Positions 8,617 through 24,769 of a DNA stretch of 39,987 nt are shown piece after piece. Every line of letters begins with the position of its first letter. Positions within the stretch are counted from its first letter, which is position 1. The notes below the pieces were generated by a model, which saw only the letters and a program-made list of their open reading frames with translations, was not told where the DNA came from and did no database searches. The position numbers were made by a program, and so were the translations under genes. Source of the stretch: Collinsella sp. AF08-23 (lineage in GTDB: Bacteria > Actinomycetota > Coriobacteriia > Coriobacteriales > Coriobacteriaceae); the NCBI RefSeq assembly GCF_003479805.1, contig NZ_QUHV01000014.1, positions 1 to 39,987 of the forward strand, read 5' to 3'.

Positions 8617-10722
8617 TTAGTTGGTACCGTTCTTCGCCATGACCTCGTCCACGATGGACTTGGGAGCCGGCTCGTAGGAGTCGAACTGCATGGTGTAGGT
8701 AGCACGGCCCTGGGTCTGGGAGCGAAGGTCGGTAGCGTAACCGAACATCTCGCCCAGCGGCACCTTGGCACGGATAAGCTTGCTGTTCCTGCGATCCTCC
8801 ATACCCTCGATCTTGCCGCGGCGACCGGAGAGGTTGCCCATAACGTCGCCCATATACTGCTCGGGGGTCTCGACCTCGACAGCCATGATCGGCTCGAGCA
8901 GCTGCGGATCGGACTTCTTGAGGGCGTCCTTGATAGCCATGGAACCGGCGATCTTGAAGGCGGCCTCGGAGGAGTCGACCTCGTGGTAAGAACCGTCGAA
9001 CAGGGTGACCTTAACATCGAGGACCGGGAAGCCGGCGATAACACCGGTGTTCAGGGCCTCCTGGATGCCCTTATCGATGGACGGGATGTACTCCTTGGGC
9101 ACGACGCCGCCGACGATAGCGTTGACGAACTCGTAGCCGAAGCCCTCCTCCATCTTCTCGAGCTTGATGACGGCGTGGCCGTACTGACCGCGACCGCCGG
9201 ACTGACGGACGAACTTGCCCTCAGCCTTCTCGACGTCGTGACCAGCGGTCTCGCGGTAGGCAACCTGGGGCTTACCAACGTTAGCGTCAACCTTGAACTC
9301 GCGGAGCAGACGGTCGACGATGATCTCGAGGTGCAGCTCGCCCATGCCGGCGATGATGGTCTGGCCGGTCTCGTGGTTGGTGGACACCGTGAAGGTCGGG
9401 TCCTCCTCGGCGAGCTTGGTCAGAGCCAGGGACATCTTGTCCTGCTCGGCCTTGGTCTTGGGCTCGATGGCAACGTCGATAACGGGCTTAGCGAACTCGA
9501 TCTTCTCGAGGACGATCTCCTTGCCCTCGGTGCACAGGGTGTCACCGGTAGTGGAGTTCTTGAAGCCGACGCAAGCGACGATGTCGCCGGCACAGGCGTC
9601 GTCACGATCGATACGCTCGGCGGCGTTCATCTCGAGGATACGGCCGAGACGCTCGCGCTGACCGTTGGAAGCGTTGACCACGTAGGAGCCGGACTCGGCG
9701 CGGCCGGAGTAAACGCGAACATAGGTGAGCTTACCGACGAACGGGTCGGTCATGATCTTGAAGACCAAGCCGGAGAAGGGCTCGTCGAAGGAAGGATGGC
9801 GCTCAATCTCCTCGCCGGTGTCCGGATCGGTACCGGTGACGGCCTCGACGTCGATCGGGCTGGGCAGGTAGTCGACGACAGCGTCGAGCAGCTCCTGGAC
9901 GCCCTTGTTCTTGTAGGCGGAGCCCACGAAGACGAGGTTGAGCTCGTTGGCCAGAACGCCCTTGCGCAGAGCAGCCTTGAGCTCCTCGACGGTGAAGTCC
10001 TCCTCCATGAGGATCTTCTCCATGAGCTCGTCGTCAAAGTTGGCAGCAGCGTCGAGGAGCTCCTCGCGCTTGGTGGCAGCGATGTCAGCGAACTCAGCCG
10101 GGATCTCGTCCATCGGCTCGGGGTAGGTCATGCCCTTCGCGTCGGCCTTGAAGTCCCATGCAGTCATGGTGACCAGGTCGATGACGCCCCAGAAGTTGTC
10201 CTCGGCGCCCATCGGGACCTGAGCAGCCACGGCGTTAGCGTCGAGGCGATCCTTCATGGTCTCGATAGCGTTGAAGAAGTCAGCGCCCACGCGGTCATAC
10301 TTGTTGATGAAGGCGATGCGGGGGACGTTGAAGGTAGAAGCCTGACGCCAAACGGTCTCAGACTGGGGCTGAACGCCGGCAACGGCGTCGAACACGGCGA
10401 CGGCGCCATCGAGGACGCGCAGGCAGCGCTCGACCTCGGCGGTGAAGTCAACGTGGCCCGGGGTGTCGATGATCTGGATGCGGTAGTCCTTACCGTCCTT
10501 GTTCCAGAAGCACGTGGTAGCAGCGGAGGTAATGGTTACGCCGCGCTCCTGCTCCTGAACCATCCAGTCCATGGTGGCAGCGCCCTCATGGACCTCACCG
10601 ATCTTGTGGGTCTTACCGGTGTAGTAAAGAATACGCTCGGTCGTGGTGGTCTTACCGGCATCGATGTGAGCCATGATGCCGATGTTACGGGTATCGGAAA
10701 GCTTGTACTTGGGCTTAGCCAT
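8617..10722 (-). CDS. fusA: Translation elongation factor G
   Basis: 701 residues, full length. GTPase that drives tRNA-mRNA translocation and, with RRF, ribosome recycling. GTP-binding motifs are clear: G1 [12 protein letters not shown] near residues 18-29, G3 DTPGHVDF, and G4 NKYD (more often NKMD). The C-terminal part contains [25 protein letters not shown] and the domain IV/V sequences. AAGGGA precedes the ATG. It lies 21 bases after rpsG in the same transcript and shows strongly biased codon use, as expected for a highly expressed protein. No tuf gene follows; the next gene is rpsJ. Confidence 0.97.
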   Translation of the reverse strand: MAKPKYKLSDTRNIGIMAHIDAGKTTTTERILYYTGKTHKIGEVHEGAATMDWMVQEQERGVTITSAATTCFWNKDGKDYRIQIIDTPGHVDFTAEVERCLRVLDGAVAVFDAVAGVQPQSETVWRQASTFNVPRIAFINKYDRVGADFFNAIETMKDRLDANAVAAQVPMGAEDNFWGVIDLVTMTAWDFKADAKGMTYPEPMDEIPAEFADIAATKREELLDAAANFDDELMEKILMEEDFTVEELKAALRKGVLANELNLVFVGSAYKNKGVQELLDAVVDYLPSPIDVEAVTGTDPDTGEEIERHPSFDEPFSGLVFKIMTDPFVGKLTYVRVYSGRAESGSYVVNASNGQRERLGRILEMNAAERIDRDDACAGDIVACVGFKNSTTGDTLCTEGKEIVLEKIEFAKPVIDVAIEPKTKAEQDKMSLALTKLAEEDPTFTVSTNHETGQTIIAGMGELHLEIIVDRLLREFKVDANVGKPQVAYRETAGHDVEKAEGKFVRQSGGRGQYGHAVIKLEKMEEGFGYEFVNAIVGGVVPKEYIPSIDKGIQEALNTGVIAGFPVLDVKVTLFDGSYHEVDSSEAAFKIAGSMAIKDALKKSDPQLLEPIMAVEVETPEQYMGDVMGNLSGRRGKIEGMEDRRNSKLIRAKVPLGEMFGYATDLRSQTQGRATYTMQFDSYEPAPKSIVDEVMAKNGTN

Positions 10723-10743
10723 GTCTTAAGTCCCTTCCCTGAA

Positions 10744-11217
10744 TTACCAGCGGTAGTGAGAGAACGCGCGGTTGGCCTCGGCCATCTTGAAGACGTCCTC
10801 GCGCTTCTTCACGGAAGCACCAACGCCGTTGGAGGCGTCCATGATCTCGGCGGCCAGACGCTCGGCCATGGTCTTCTCCTTGCGGGCGCGGGAGAAGTTG
10901 ACCATCCAGCGGATGCCCAGCTGAGTGGAACGACGGGCGTTGACCTCCATGGGGACCTGGTAGGTAGCGCCACCAACGCGCTTGGGCTTGACCTCAAGCG
11001 TGGGCTTGATGTTGTCCATGGCCTTCTTGAAGACGGCGAGGGCGTCCTCACCGGTCTTCTCGGCGACCATATCGAAGGCGGTGTAGACGATACGCTCAGC
11101 GGTGGCCTTCTTGCCGTCAAGAAGGACCTTGTTGATGAGCTGCGTCACGAGGCGGTTGTTGTAAACAGCATCAGGCTGGACCTCGCGGCGGTGAGTTTTA
11201 GCTGCACGACGCGGCAT
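10744..11217 (-). CDS. rpsG: Ribosomal protein S7
   Basis: 157 residues, typical bacterial S7, an early-assembling 30S head protein that binds the 3' major domain of 16S rRNA. Recognised from [50 protein letters not shown] and the C-terminal [27 protein letters not shown] stands seven bases before the ATG. It sits 47 bases after rpsL and 21 bases before fusA, the canonical str order. In other bacteria S7 can repress this operon through its own mRNA; no such element was identified by eye here. Confidence 0.97.
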   Translation of the reverse strand: MPRRAAKTHRREVQPDAVYNNRLVTQLINKVLLDGKKATAERIVYTAFDMVAEKTGEDALAVFKKAMDNIKPTLEVKPKRVGGATYQVPMEVNARRSTQLGIRWMVNFSRARKEKTMAERLAAEIMDASNGVGASVKKREDVFKMAEANRAFSHYRW

Positions 11218-11264
11218 ATTGAATCTCCTCTATCTGAATGGGATCTGGGTCAATCGTCGATCGA

Positions 11265-11636
11265 CTACTTCGGGCGCTTCGCGCCGTACTTGGAACGACC
11301 CTGCTTACGGTTGGCGACGGGGGCGCAGTCATAGCAGCCGCGAAGGATGTGGTAACGCACACCAGGCAGGTCGCGAACACGACCGCCGCGGACGAGCACG
11401 ATGGAGTGCTCCTGCAGGTTGTGACCCTCGCCGGGGATGTAAGCGGTGACCTCGATGCCGTTCACGAGGCGCACACGGGCGACCTTGCGAAGAGCCGAGT
11501 TCGGCTTCTTAGGGGAGGTGGTGAACACGCGGGTGCACACACCGCGCTTCTGGGCGTTGCTCTTGAGAGCGGCGTTCTTGGACTTCTTGGGGACCGAGCG
11601 ACGGCCCTGGCGAACCAGCTGGTTGATAGTAGGCAA
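11265..11636 (-). CDS. rpsL: Ribosomal protein S12, with Arg at position 88
   Basis: 123 residues, standard S12, which controls decoding accuracy at the 30S A site. The start is TTG at 11636, with AAGGAG six bases upstream, giving [10 protein letters not shown]; the longer ORF to 11669 adds 11 residues that contain the ribosome site and is rejected. Conserved stretches are [19 protein letters not shown] (Lys43 intact) and [11 protein letters not shown]. At position 88 the sequence is [13 protein letters not shown], with Arg where E. coli and Mycobacterium have Lys. K88R is a classical streptomycin-resistance change in those genera, so lowered streptomycin sensitivity is expected if the effect carries over. 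First gene of the str operon. Confidence 0.97.
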   Translation of the reverse strand: MPTINQLVRQGRRSVPKKSKNAALKSNAQKRGVCTRVFTTSPKKPNSALRKVARVRLVNGIEVTAYIPGEGHNLQEHSIVLVRGGRVRDLPGVRYHILRGCYDCAPVANRKQGRSKYGAKRPK

Positions 11637-11729
11637 AGCGTACTCCTTCTCGAAATATCCAGCTTCCATTCCATGTGCAACGGCATATTAAGGGGCGTCA
11701 GCACCCGCCCACAAAACACGCATTTCGCT

Positions 11730-11758
11730 ATGATACGCGCGCGTATCTGGGCGGTCAA
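11730..11758 (-). promoter_or_regulatory. str operon promoter
   Basis: On the minus strand, -35 TTGACC (11753-11758), an exact 17-base spacer and -10 TATCAT (11730-11735) form a strong housekeeping-type promoter about 95 bases upstream of the rpsL start. Confidence 0.75.
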
Positions 11759-12108
11759 CAGACCACGCGTCCGCGCGTTTCCCTATTTGGGGCATATTCC
11801 GCAGAGTCTCCATAAAACATTTCTCGCACAATGGACTGCACCGAAGTTCAGTGCGCATGTGAAACTCATCGACGTCTTCGAGTTCAACCGTTCTTTAAAT
11901 GATCCAAGGAAAATCGACTGCAAGAGCAAGAAGCGAGACTTCATGGAAGGAAGGGGCACTTCACCCCAATTATCAAGAAACTTACCAGCGGTTTTGCGCA
12001 TGCCCCCGCAACTGGAGAGACGAAATCGAATGCTAGCAATAATCTCCTTTTGTTATTAGAATTTACGGTACTAACATGCAAGGAGAATGCCGGAGGAAGG
12101 AAACCCAT
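11759..12108. other. Gap between str promoter and accessory gene
   Basis: About 350 bases without a supported gene. Open frames on both strands have no ribosome site and no recognisable protein. A tentative plus-strand promoter (TTGTTA 12050-12055, 16-base spacer, TAACAT 12072-12077) lies just before the accessory gene. Base composition falls noticeably in AT-richness terms here compared with the ribosomal genes: the region is more AT-rich, marking the left edge of the inserted segment. Confidence 0.4.
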
Positions 12109-12139
12109 ATGGACGCCTTGTCTCATGAATTAGAGCCAA

Positions 12140-14023
12140 GTGGCCCCCACCAGGCGACACTACAGAGGCAGGATAATACCCCCCCCCTCGCACGATGAGC
12201 TGAAAGAGATTTTCACTCGTCTCGGTGGCTATGCTGACGGACTGCTCGATAGCGCCGAGTTGGCGGTTAAGCTTCAGGACATTTTTGAGAAGCACGAAGA
12301 ATGCCATGCTGAGTTGACGCCTTCCGAATGGCTCGCAGTGCACACCCTCTTTGATACATACCTTGAGCCGTGCTCACATGATAGCGACGATTACGAGGTG
12401 GATTGTTGGCACATGGACTTGCTTAATTTGTGCTGCAATTCGTCCGACGACCCCATTGGGGATCTTGACACTCAGACAGAAAGACAGCAAAGCGCCGATT
12501 TGCAACGGGTTATCCATTCAGTGTGCGTCAATTATATGAAACTCCCTGATGACGGTATCGATTACAACGAACCGCTTGTTTATCCTGAGGGGCGTATGAT
12601 TTACTTTGACCCCGAAGGGCGCATCATTCCATTTGACTCCGAGAATAACGTCATAGAACTTGATGATGAATCTAAACGACGTTTACAACTTCTTACGCTT
12701 CCCGTCGGGTTTGAAGCAATGCTCACAGACCCCGAGGCTCAACCCGTATTTGAGGAACAGCCCAAGTATGAAAAACCCGATTTCGAAAGTCAGGTCGATT
12801 CTGTTAAAACCAAAACGTTGAGCGAAGCTTTGTCCGAAGGTTTCTTTCCGGTGCTCAGAATCATGGGCTTGAGTTTTATTGCGTTCATACTATGGATGAT
12901 TCCAGGATCTTTTTTCCCGCCGCTCTTATTCCTAGCTCCCGTTGTCCCACCTGCCATCGCCGTCCTTCTCTTTGGAGTATTCGATATCGGCAAGGAGACC
13001 CGAATCACCCCTATTCTGGGTGTGGTGTCCATAGTCTGCATGGTCTATTTAATGGGGCAACCCACTATGTCTTCAGCGCTCGGCATAGGCATCATGTTCA
13101 AAGCGTTCGTTGCCCTCCATTTCCTCACACCTGCCGCTGCGGGCATTTTCTGGATGATTCACAAATTCCGCCAGCAGAAAAATGAGCTCGATGCGGCACG
13201 CGCCCAAAAAGTCGCGCAGCTTGAAACTAAGTGGAACGAGGAAAAGAAGCAACAGGACGACAGTTGGAAAATACGTAGAGCACAGGAAGAAAAAGCATGG
13301 GAGCATGCTTGCCAGCTACGCGAGCGAGTTCTAAATTCCGTGAAGGCGCTAAATGACCATCTACGAGAGGGAAACTCTCAAGCCATCGCACTCAACAAGC
13401 AAATAGATATACATAACATCGAGGTGCAGCAGAGCGTAGACGAATTGCTCGATAAGGTACAGCATTATGCCGACCAGATCACTCAGACCATCGCAGGGCT
13501 ACCTTGGTATCCGCCTGATATTAAATACGCCACGCCCAAAGCGCTGCAGACGATCAGAGACTATGTGATTAACGGTCGTGCGGAAAGCATGAAAGAAGCC
13601 CTCAATCTTTACGAGCACGAACTATGCGAGGATCAGAAGCTCTGCTATCTGTCGAATATCAATGAAAACCTTACGGACGGCATCGCTTCGATCACGGAGG
13701 TTTTGACAAACATACATGATCAATCCGTCTATACGAATGAGCAGCTTGCCGATACCCGCAGAGTGCTGGGCAGCATAGAAGCAAACGCCGCTGCAACGGC
13801 GATGAACACGCTGCGCTCGGCACGGACAGGTGAAATAACTGCTCGTGCAGCTAGAGAACAGGCCGAGGAAGCCAAGCGCGCCGCAGATGCCGCCGTCATT
13901 ACGGCCCAAAACGCCGAAGCCGCAGCCCAAAACTCCGCGCGTGCCGCAGACGCACAGGAGCGGCAAGCTGCCGTGATGGAGCGAGAGGAGCAGAGGAGGG
14001 AGAGCCTTCGCCGCAGCTGGTAG
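12140..14023 (+). CDS. Uncharacterised coiled-coil membrane protein with C9 tract at its 5' end
   Basis: Not recognised. 627 residues from a GTG at 12140: an acidic N-terminal region of about 230 residues, then roughly four hydrophobic membrane segments (about residues 235-345, including FIAFILWMIP and PAIAVLLFGVF), then long charged and alanine-rich coiled coils to the end (EEAKRAADAAVITAQNAEAA). The GTG lacks a ribosome site. A much better start, ATG 12109 with GGAGG at 12092-12096, lies one frame off and meets TGA just after a run of nine Cs (12179-12187). With eight Cs it would join this frame and give about 637 residues. Frame control by C-tract length, a decayed start or a sequencing indel are all possible. 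Codon use is less GC-biased than in neighbouring genes, suggesting transfer. Confidence 0.75.
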   Translation: MAPTRRHYRGRIIPPPSHDELKEIFTRLGGYADGLLDSAELAVKLQDIFEKHEECHAELTPSEWLAVHTLFDTYLEPCSHDSDDYEVDCWHMDLLNLCCNSSDDPIGDLDTQTERQQSADLQRVIHSVCVNYMKLPDDGIDYNEPLVYPEGRMIYFDPEGRIIPFDSENNVIELDDESKRRLQLLTLPVGFEAMLTDPEAQPVFEEQPKYEKPDFESQVDSVKTKTLSEALSEGFFPVLRIMGLSFIAFILWMIPGSFFPPLLFLAPVVPPAIAVLLFGVFDIGKETRITPILGVVSIVCMVYLMGQPTMSSALGIGIMFKAFVALHFLTPAAAGIFWMIHKFRQQKNELDAARAQKVAQLETKWNEEKKQQDDSWKIRRAQEEKAWEHACQLRERVLNSVKALNDHLREGNSQAIALNKQIDIHNIEVQQSVDELLDKVQHYADQITQTIAGLPWYPPDIKYATPKALQTIRDYVINGRAESMKEALNLYEHELCEDQKLCYLSNINENLTDGIASITEVLTNIHDQSVYTNEQLADTRRVLGSIEANAAATAMNTLRSARTGEITARAAREQAEEAKRAADAAVITAQNAEAAAQNSARAADAQERQAAVMEREEQRRESLRRSW

Positions 14024-14293
14024 CCCCTGCGCCCATCCAAACCGGGAGTGCATTTGATTAAAGAGAAGGTTTAATGGACGTGATCCATCTCAATGGCGTG
14101 CTGCATCTCGGCGATACGAGCAGGATCCAGCAAAGGTCTGGCTATTCAAAAATAGGGGTCCGCACGGACCCTCCAATCATATAGTTGCACAGCGTGTGCC
14201 GCCGAGTCGCGATCACGTGACAGACGAGCTCCCGCCGCGTGACCCGCGCCTGCGTGCCGCGGTCGCGCTGCGGATGCCAGCGCCCGCGCTCCC
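14024..14293. other. Gap with minus-strand terminator and possible gene remnants
   Basis: 270 bases. Apart from the terminator at 14148-14171, a 36-codon plus-strand frame (14074-14184, preceded by GAGAAGG) and a minus-strand frame at about 14071-14142 ending in AEMQHAIEMDHVH look faintly protein-like. Both are too short to call and may be the tail of a gene destroyed by insertion. Confidence 0.3.
14148..14171 (-). terminator. Terminator downstream of the small membrane gene
   Basis: Minus strand: a 7-bp GGGTCCG/CGGACCC stem (14156-14171) with a two-base gap at its tip, followed a few bases later by a five-T run complementary to 14148-14152. Confidence 0.6.
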
Positions 14294-14518
14294 CTATTTG
14301 CGCTTCTTCTTTTTGCGCTTGCCGCCGGATTTGCCCTTGGATGCACCGCCCGAGCTCGCCTTGGGCTTGGCGGTGCCATCTTTGCCAAGGAGCGCTTGGG
14401 TGCGCGTCTTGTTGCCACGATGGCCCAGACGATAGACGCCCGCGCCCATGAAGTCCGCGACGACGATGACGAGAACCCAGGACAGCTAGTTTCCGAGCTG
14501 CTGCAGCATTTGATCCAC
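14294..14518 (-). pseudogene. Small basic membrane protein interrupted by an in-frame amber codon
   Basis: Read from GTG 14518, which has GGGGGAG eight bases upstream: ten residues VDQMLQQLGN, then TAG at codon 11 (14486-14488), then an intact 63-residue frame to TAG 14294. The post-stop part has a hydrophobic helix (LSWVLVIVVADFMGAGVYRL) and a very lysine-rich tail (GGKRKKKKRK). Good ribosome-site spacing before the stop and clean coding-like sequence after it suggest one gene with a recent CAG-to-TAG change, amber read-through, or a base-call error. The function is unknown. It lies between rpoC and a terminator on the same strand, so it may be read in the rpoBC transcript. Confidence 0.5.
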
Positions 14519-14563
14519 AGGTGCAACTCCCCCATTCCTGAGAATTCAACACGCCACAGTATA

Positions 14564-14753
14564 CCTGACTCATTTTGGGACGGGGTATTTTGTCTCCCTC
14601 CGTTCTGATAGGTATTTGATTGCCAGCTGCTTGGGTTGCCCTGGGGCCGGTCCGCCCTACGGCGGTCCGGCCCCAGGGCAACCCACGGCCTTGGCAAAGG
14701 AAAACCCACTAGAACGGAGGCAGACAAAATACCCCGTCCCAAAATGAGTCAGG
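14564..14753. repeat. 190-bp palindromic MITE-like element
   Basis: Outer inverted arms of 43 bp (14564-14606 and 14711-14753) match with a single mismatch and begin CCTGACTCATTTTGGGACGG. A second, very GC-rich 24-bp inverted repeat (14633-14656 with 14661-14684, one mismatch) sits at the centre around a CTAC loop. The ends read CCTGAC...GTCAGG. It has no coding capacity. Its right arm overlaps the first bases of the rpoC terminator hairpin and supplies the T-rich stretch that follows that hairpin. Probably a non-autonomous mobile repeat inserted at a terminator; no target duplication was identified. Confidence 0.8.
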
Positions 14754-14785
14754 ACCCGCCAACCGAAGAGGGATGGCGGGTCCTG
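14750..14785 (-). terminator. rpoC terminator
   Basis: Perfect 12-bp stem (14750-14761 with 14774-14785) starting 26 bases after the rpoC stop. On the minus strand it is followed by ACTCATTTT, which belongs to the adjoining palindromic element. Confidence 0.8.
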
Positions 14786-14811
14786 TAACACATCGCTATC
14801 GGACGCTGAGG

Positions 14812-19299
<4,488 letters not shown>

Positions 19300-19305
19300 A
19301 GTCAA

Positions 19306-22806
<3,501 letters not shown>

Positions 22807-22993
22807 CAGGTGTTTCCTCCTTCTTGGGAAAGGCGGTTGATCCGACGGGGCGCGGCCGTTCGTCCGTTTGGCACATATCGGGCGGACGGGTGCGTGCCGC
22901 ACGTCGTCCTCGGGGCGGTGCTTGGCGCACATCACCCTTTCCCAGTGCTCTCACGGGCTATACGCATAGCTCCGCCAGGTAAGGCAACCTATT

Positions 22994-23021
22994 AGTTTAG
23001 CAGGTCGATTCCGTTCGGCAA
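22994..23021 (-). promoter_or_regulatory. rpoBC promoter
   Basis: Minus strand: -35 TTGCCG (23016-23021), 16-base spacer, -10 TAAACT (22994-22999) with an extended TGC directly before it. The leader to the GTG is about 180 bases. Confidence 0.6.
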
Positions 23022-23074
23022 GAAAATGCTTGACTCATGGGGTGTTTTGGACTAGCTAACTTTTTCTATAGAGA

Positions 23075-23110
23075 AACACCTGCTCAACGCATATGCATCG
23101 AACAGGTGTT
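23075..23110 (-). terminator. Possible galU terminator hairpin
   Basis: An 8-bp stem AACACCTG/CAGGTGTT (23075-23082 with 23103-23110) encloses a 20-base loop containing ATGCAT. It lies 30 bases after the galU stop and before the rpoB promoter. No good T-run follows, so termination is uncertain. Confidence 0.4.
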
Positions 23111-23139
23111 CATGTATTTTGGGTGAATCTAGACGAAGC

Positions 23140-24045
23140 CTAGCGCTCCAGACCGCCGCGCTCGTCGATGGCGGCCCAGAACTCGTCGGCGAAGCGCGGG
23201 TCGCCGGCGGCCATGAGGGCGTTGGTGGCGATCCAGCCGGAGGGGGTGCCGGTGTCGTAGCCGGAGAGCGGGTCGATCACGACGGCGTACATGGCCTCGC
23301 GGTCGAGGCTGCGCGCCATGGCGTCGGTGAGCTGGATCTCGCCGCCCTTGCCGGGCTGCTGGTTGGCGAGGAGCTCCATCACGAGCGGGCTCAGCAGGTA
23401 GCGGCCGACGATGTAGAGGTTGGACGGGGCGGCCTCGGGGCTCGGCTTCTCCACCAGGCCGCCGATGCGCCACACGGCGCCGGGCTCGGTCTCCCCCGCT
23501 CCCTCGCAGCCCTCGAGGGTGCCGACGCAGTCGCCGGCGATGACGCCGTAGCGGTCCACCTGCTCGGGCGCGCACGGGGCGACGGCGATGACGCTCGCGC
23601 CGCCATGGGCCTTGGAGACCTCAAGCATCTTGCCGCAGATGTCCTTGTTCGGGACCACGTAGTCGCCCAGCAGGACGAGGAAAGGCTCGCCCGCGCAGGC
23701 GTCGGCGGCGGAGCGGATGGCGTGGCCGAGGCCGCGCGGCTCGTACTGGTAGCGGAAGTCCACGGGCATGTTGCCGGCATGGGCGATGGCGTCGGCGTAG
23801 CCGGCCTTGCCGCGCTCGCGCAGCAGGGACTCGAGCGAGCGGTCGGGCTGGAAGTAGTTGAGCAGCTCGGGCTTGCCGGGGCTCGTCACGATGATGGCGC
23901 CGTCGACCTCCTCGGGGTCGAGGGCCTCCTCCACCACGTACTGGATGACCGGCTTGTCGAGGACCGGCAGCATCTCCTTGGGGGTGCACTTGGTGGCGGG
24001 CAGGAAGCGGGTGCCGAGGCCGGCGGCGGGGATGATAGCCTTCAT
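23140..24045 (-). CDS. galU: UTP-glucose-1-phosphate uridylyltransferase
   Basis: 301 residues, the normal length of GalU, which makes UDP-glucose for cell-envelope glycans and galactose metabolism. The nucleotide-binding N-terminus MKAIIPAAGLGTRFLPATK is diagnostic. KEMLPVLDKPVIQYVVEEAL, the substrate-site GLGHAIRSA and VEKPSPEAAPSN are also typical. Start ATG 24045 has AAAGGAA eight bases upstream; the ORF extension to 24087 is rejected. It lies upstream of rpoB on the same strand, separated by a hairpin and the rpoB promoter, so it is probably a separate unit. Two CGATACCCG direct repeats 50 bp apart lie upstream (24112-24120 and 24162-24170) and could be regulatory. Confidence 0.96.
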   Translation of the reverse strand: MKAIIPAAGLGTRFLPATKCTPKEMLPVLDKPVIQYVVEEALDPEEVDGAIIVTSPGKPELLNYFQPDRSLESLLRERGKAGYADAIAHAGNMPVDFRYQYEPRGLGHAIRSAADACAGEPFLVLLGDYVVPNKDICGKMLEVSKAHGGASVIAVAPCAPEQVDRYGVIAGDCVGTLEGCEGAGETEPGAVWRIGGLVEKPSPEAAPSNLYIVGRYLLSPLVMELLANQQPGKGGEIQLTDAMARSLDREAMYAVVIDPLSGYDTGTPSGWIATNALMAAGDPRFADEFWAAIDERGGLER

Positions 24046-24235
24046 CTTCGAGGTTCCTTTCCGAGCGGGAGCGCGCGTGCGGCGCATGCATGCCCAGCGA
24101 TCGGGATTATTCGATACCCGCCTATGGTACCTGCAACGTGCACATTATGCGAAAACATCACCGATACCCGACAAATCGCCTCATCCGAAGCTGATTGTGG
24201 TATGCAAACGGGAAGTCCAGCTGGACCGATTCGAC

Positions 24236-24769
24236 TCAGCTCGCGGCGTTCACGTGGAACGGGAACACGATGAGCTCCAGCCCGAGCAGGAGCACATGGT
24301 GGCCGAGGTTCGCGATGGGGGCGATGAGCAGCATCGTGCCGAGCACGAGCTCGAAGACGCCCGTCGCCAGCGGCATGAGCCATTTCCCGCTCGATGCGCG
24401 CGCCTCGAGCGACTCGTCGATCTCGTGCGCCGCTTTCTCGAGGCCGAGCAGGCCCCACATGACGGCGATGACGTTGAGCGACTCCGTCGTGTTGAGCAGG
24501 GTGACGACGCCGAGGACGATCATGACGACGTCCGTGCCGACCGTGATCTTGCCGGGGACGCTGCCCTTATCGAGCAGGTCCGTGAAGATATCCGCGGCGC
24601 CGACGAACAGCATGACGGCTCCAAGGATGTGCGGCAGGTGCGCGGCAACCTGCTCCGAGAGCAGCAGGCAGGCGACGCCGAGGATTGGAAACAGCAGCGT
24701 TGCGACAAACGCCACTTTGCCGGACAGCTTCTGCCCAGCAAGGTGGCGCTCCATCTGAACTCGTGACAT
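24236..24769 (-). CDS. DUF308/HdeD-like integral membrane protein
   Basis: 177 residues, largely hydrophobic, with five or six probable membrane helices (for example VAFVATLLFPILGVACLLL and VVMIVLGVVTLLN). Composition and spacing resemble the DUF308/HdeD family of small membrane proteins, whose E. coli member is linked to acid stress; the molecular role is not known. I chose ATG 24769 because GGAG lies nine bases upstream, whereas the earlier ATG 24784 has a poor ribosome site. It stands alone, upstream of galU on the same strand with a 190-base gap. The family assignment is from general appearance and is moderate. Confidence 0.65.
   Translation of the reverse strand: MSRVQMERHLAGQKLSGKVAFVATLLFPILGVACLLLSEQVAAHLPHILGAVMLFVGAADIFTDLLDKGSVPGKITVGTDVVMIVLGVVTLLNTTESLNVIAVMWGLLGLEKAAHEIDESLEARASSGKWLMPLATGVFELVLGTMLLIAPIANLGHHVLLLGLELIVFPFHVNAAS

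Larger units (their letters stand above)
22807..23139. other. rpoB leader and galU-rpoB gap
   Basis: 333 bases without a gene. It holds the rpoB promoter at 22994-23021, giving a leader of about 180 bases, and a hairpin at 23075-23110 that may end galU transcription. No alternative gene is supported; the rpoB frame extension to 22935 and a plus-strand frame are both judged non-coding. Confidence 0.6.

Noticed and set aside
11238..12059. 273-codon plus-strand frame
   Set aside because: Runs antisense through rpsL and then over non-coding sequence; no start signal.
14071..14184. Short frames: 36-codon plus ORF and a minus-strand peptide ending AEMQHAIEMDHVH
   Set aside because: Too short, overlapping a terminator, and mutually exclusive; at most the remnant of a lost gene.
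14146..14742. 198-codon minus-strand frame across the palindromic element
   Set aside because: Crosses a perfect palindrome and a terminator and uses a different frame from the better-supported small membrane gene; composition is Ala/Arg-rich noise.
22807..22935. N-terminal extension of RpoB
   Set aside because: The perfect AAGGAGG lies inside it, directly upstream of GTG 22806; the extension is not RpoB-like.
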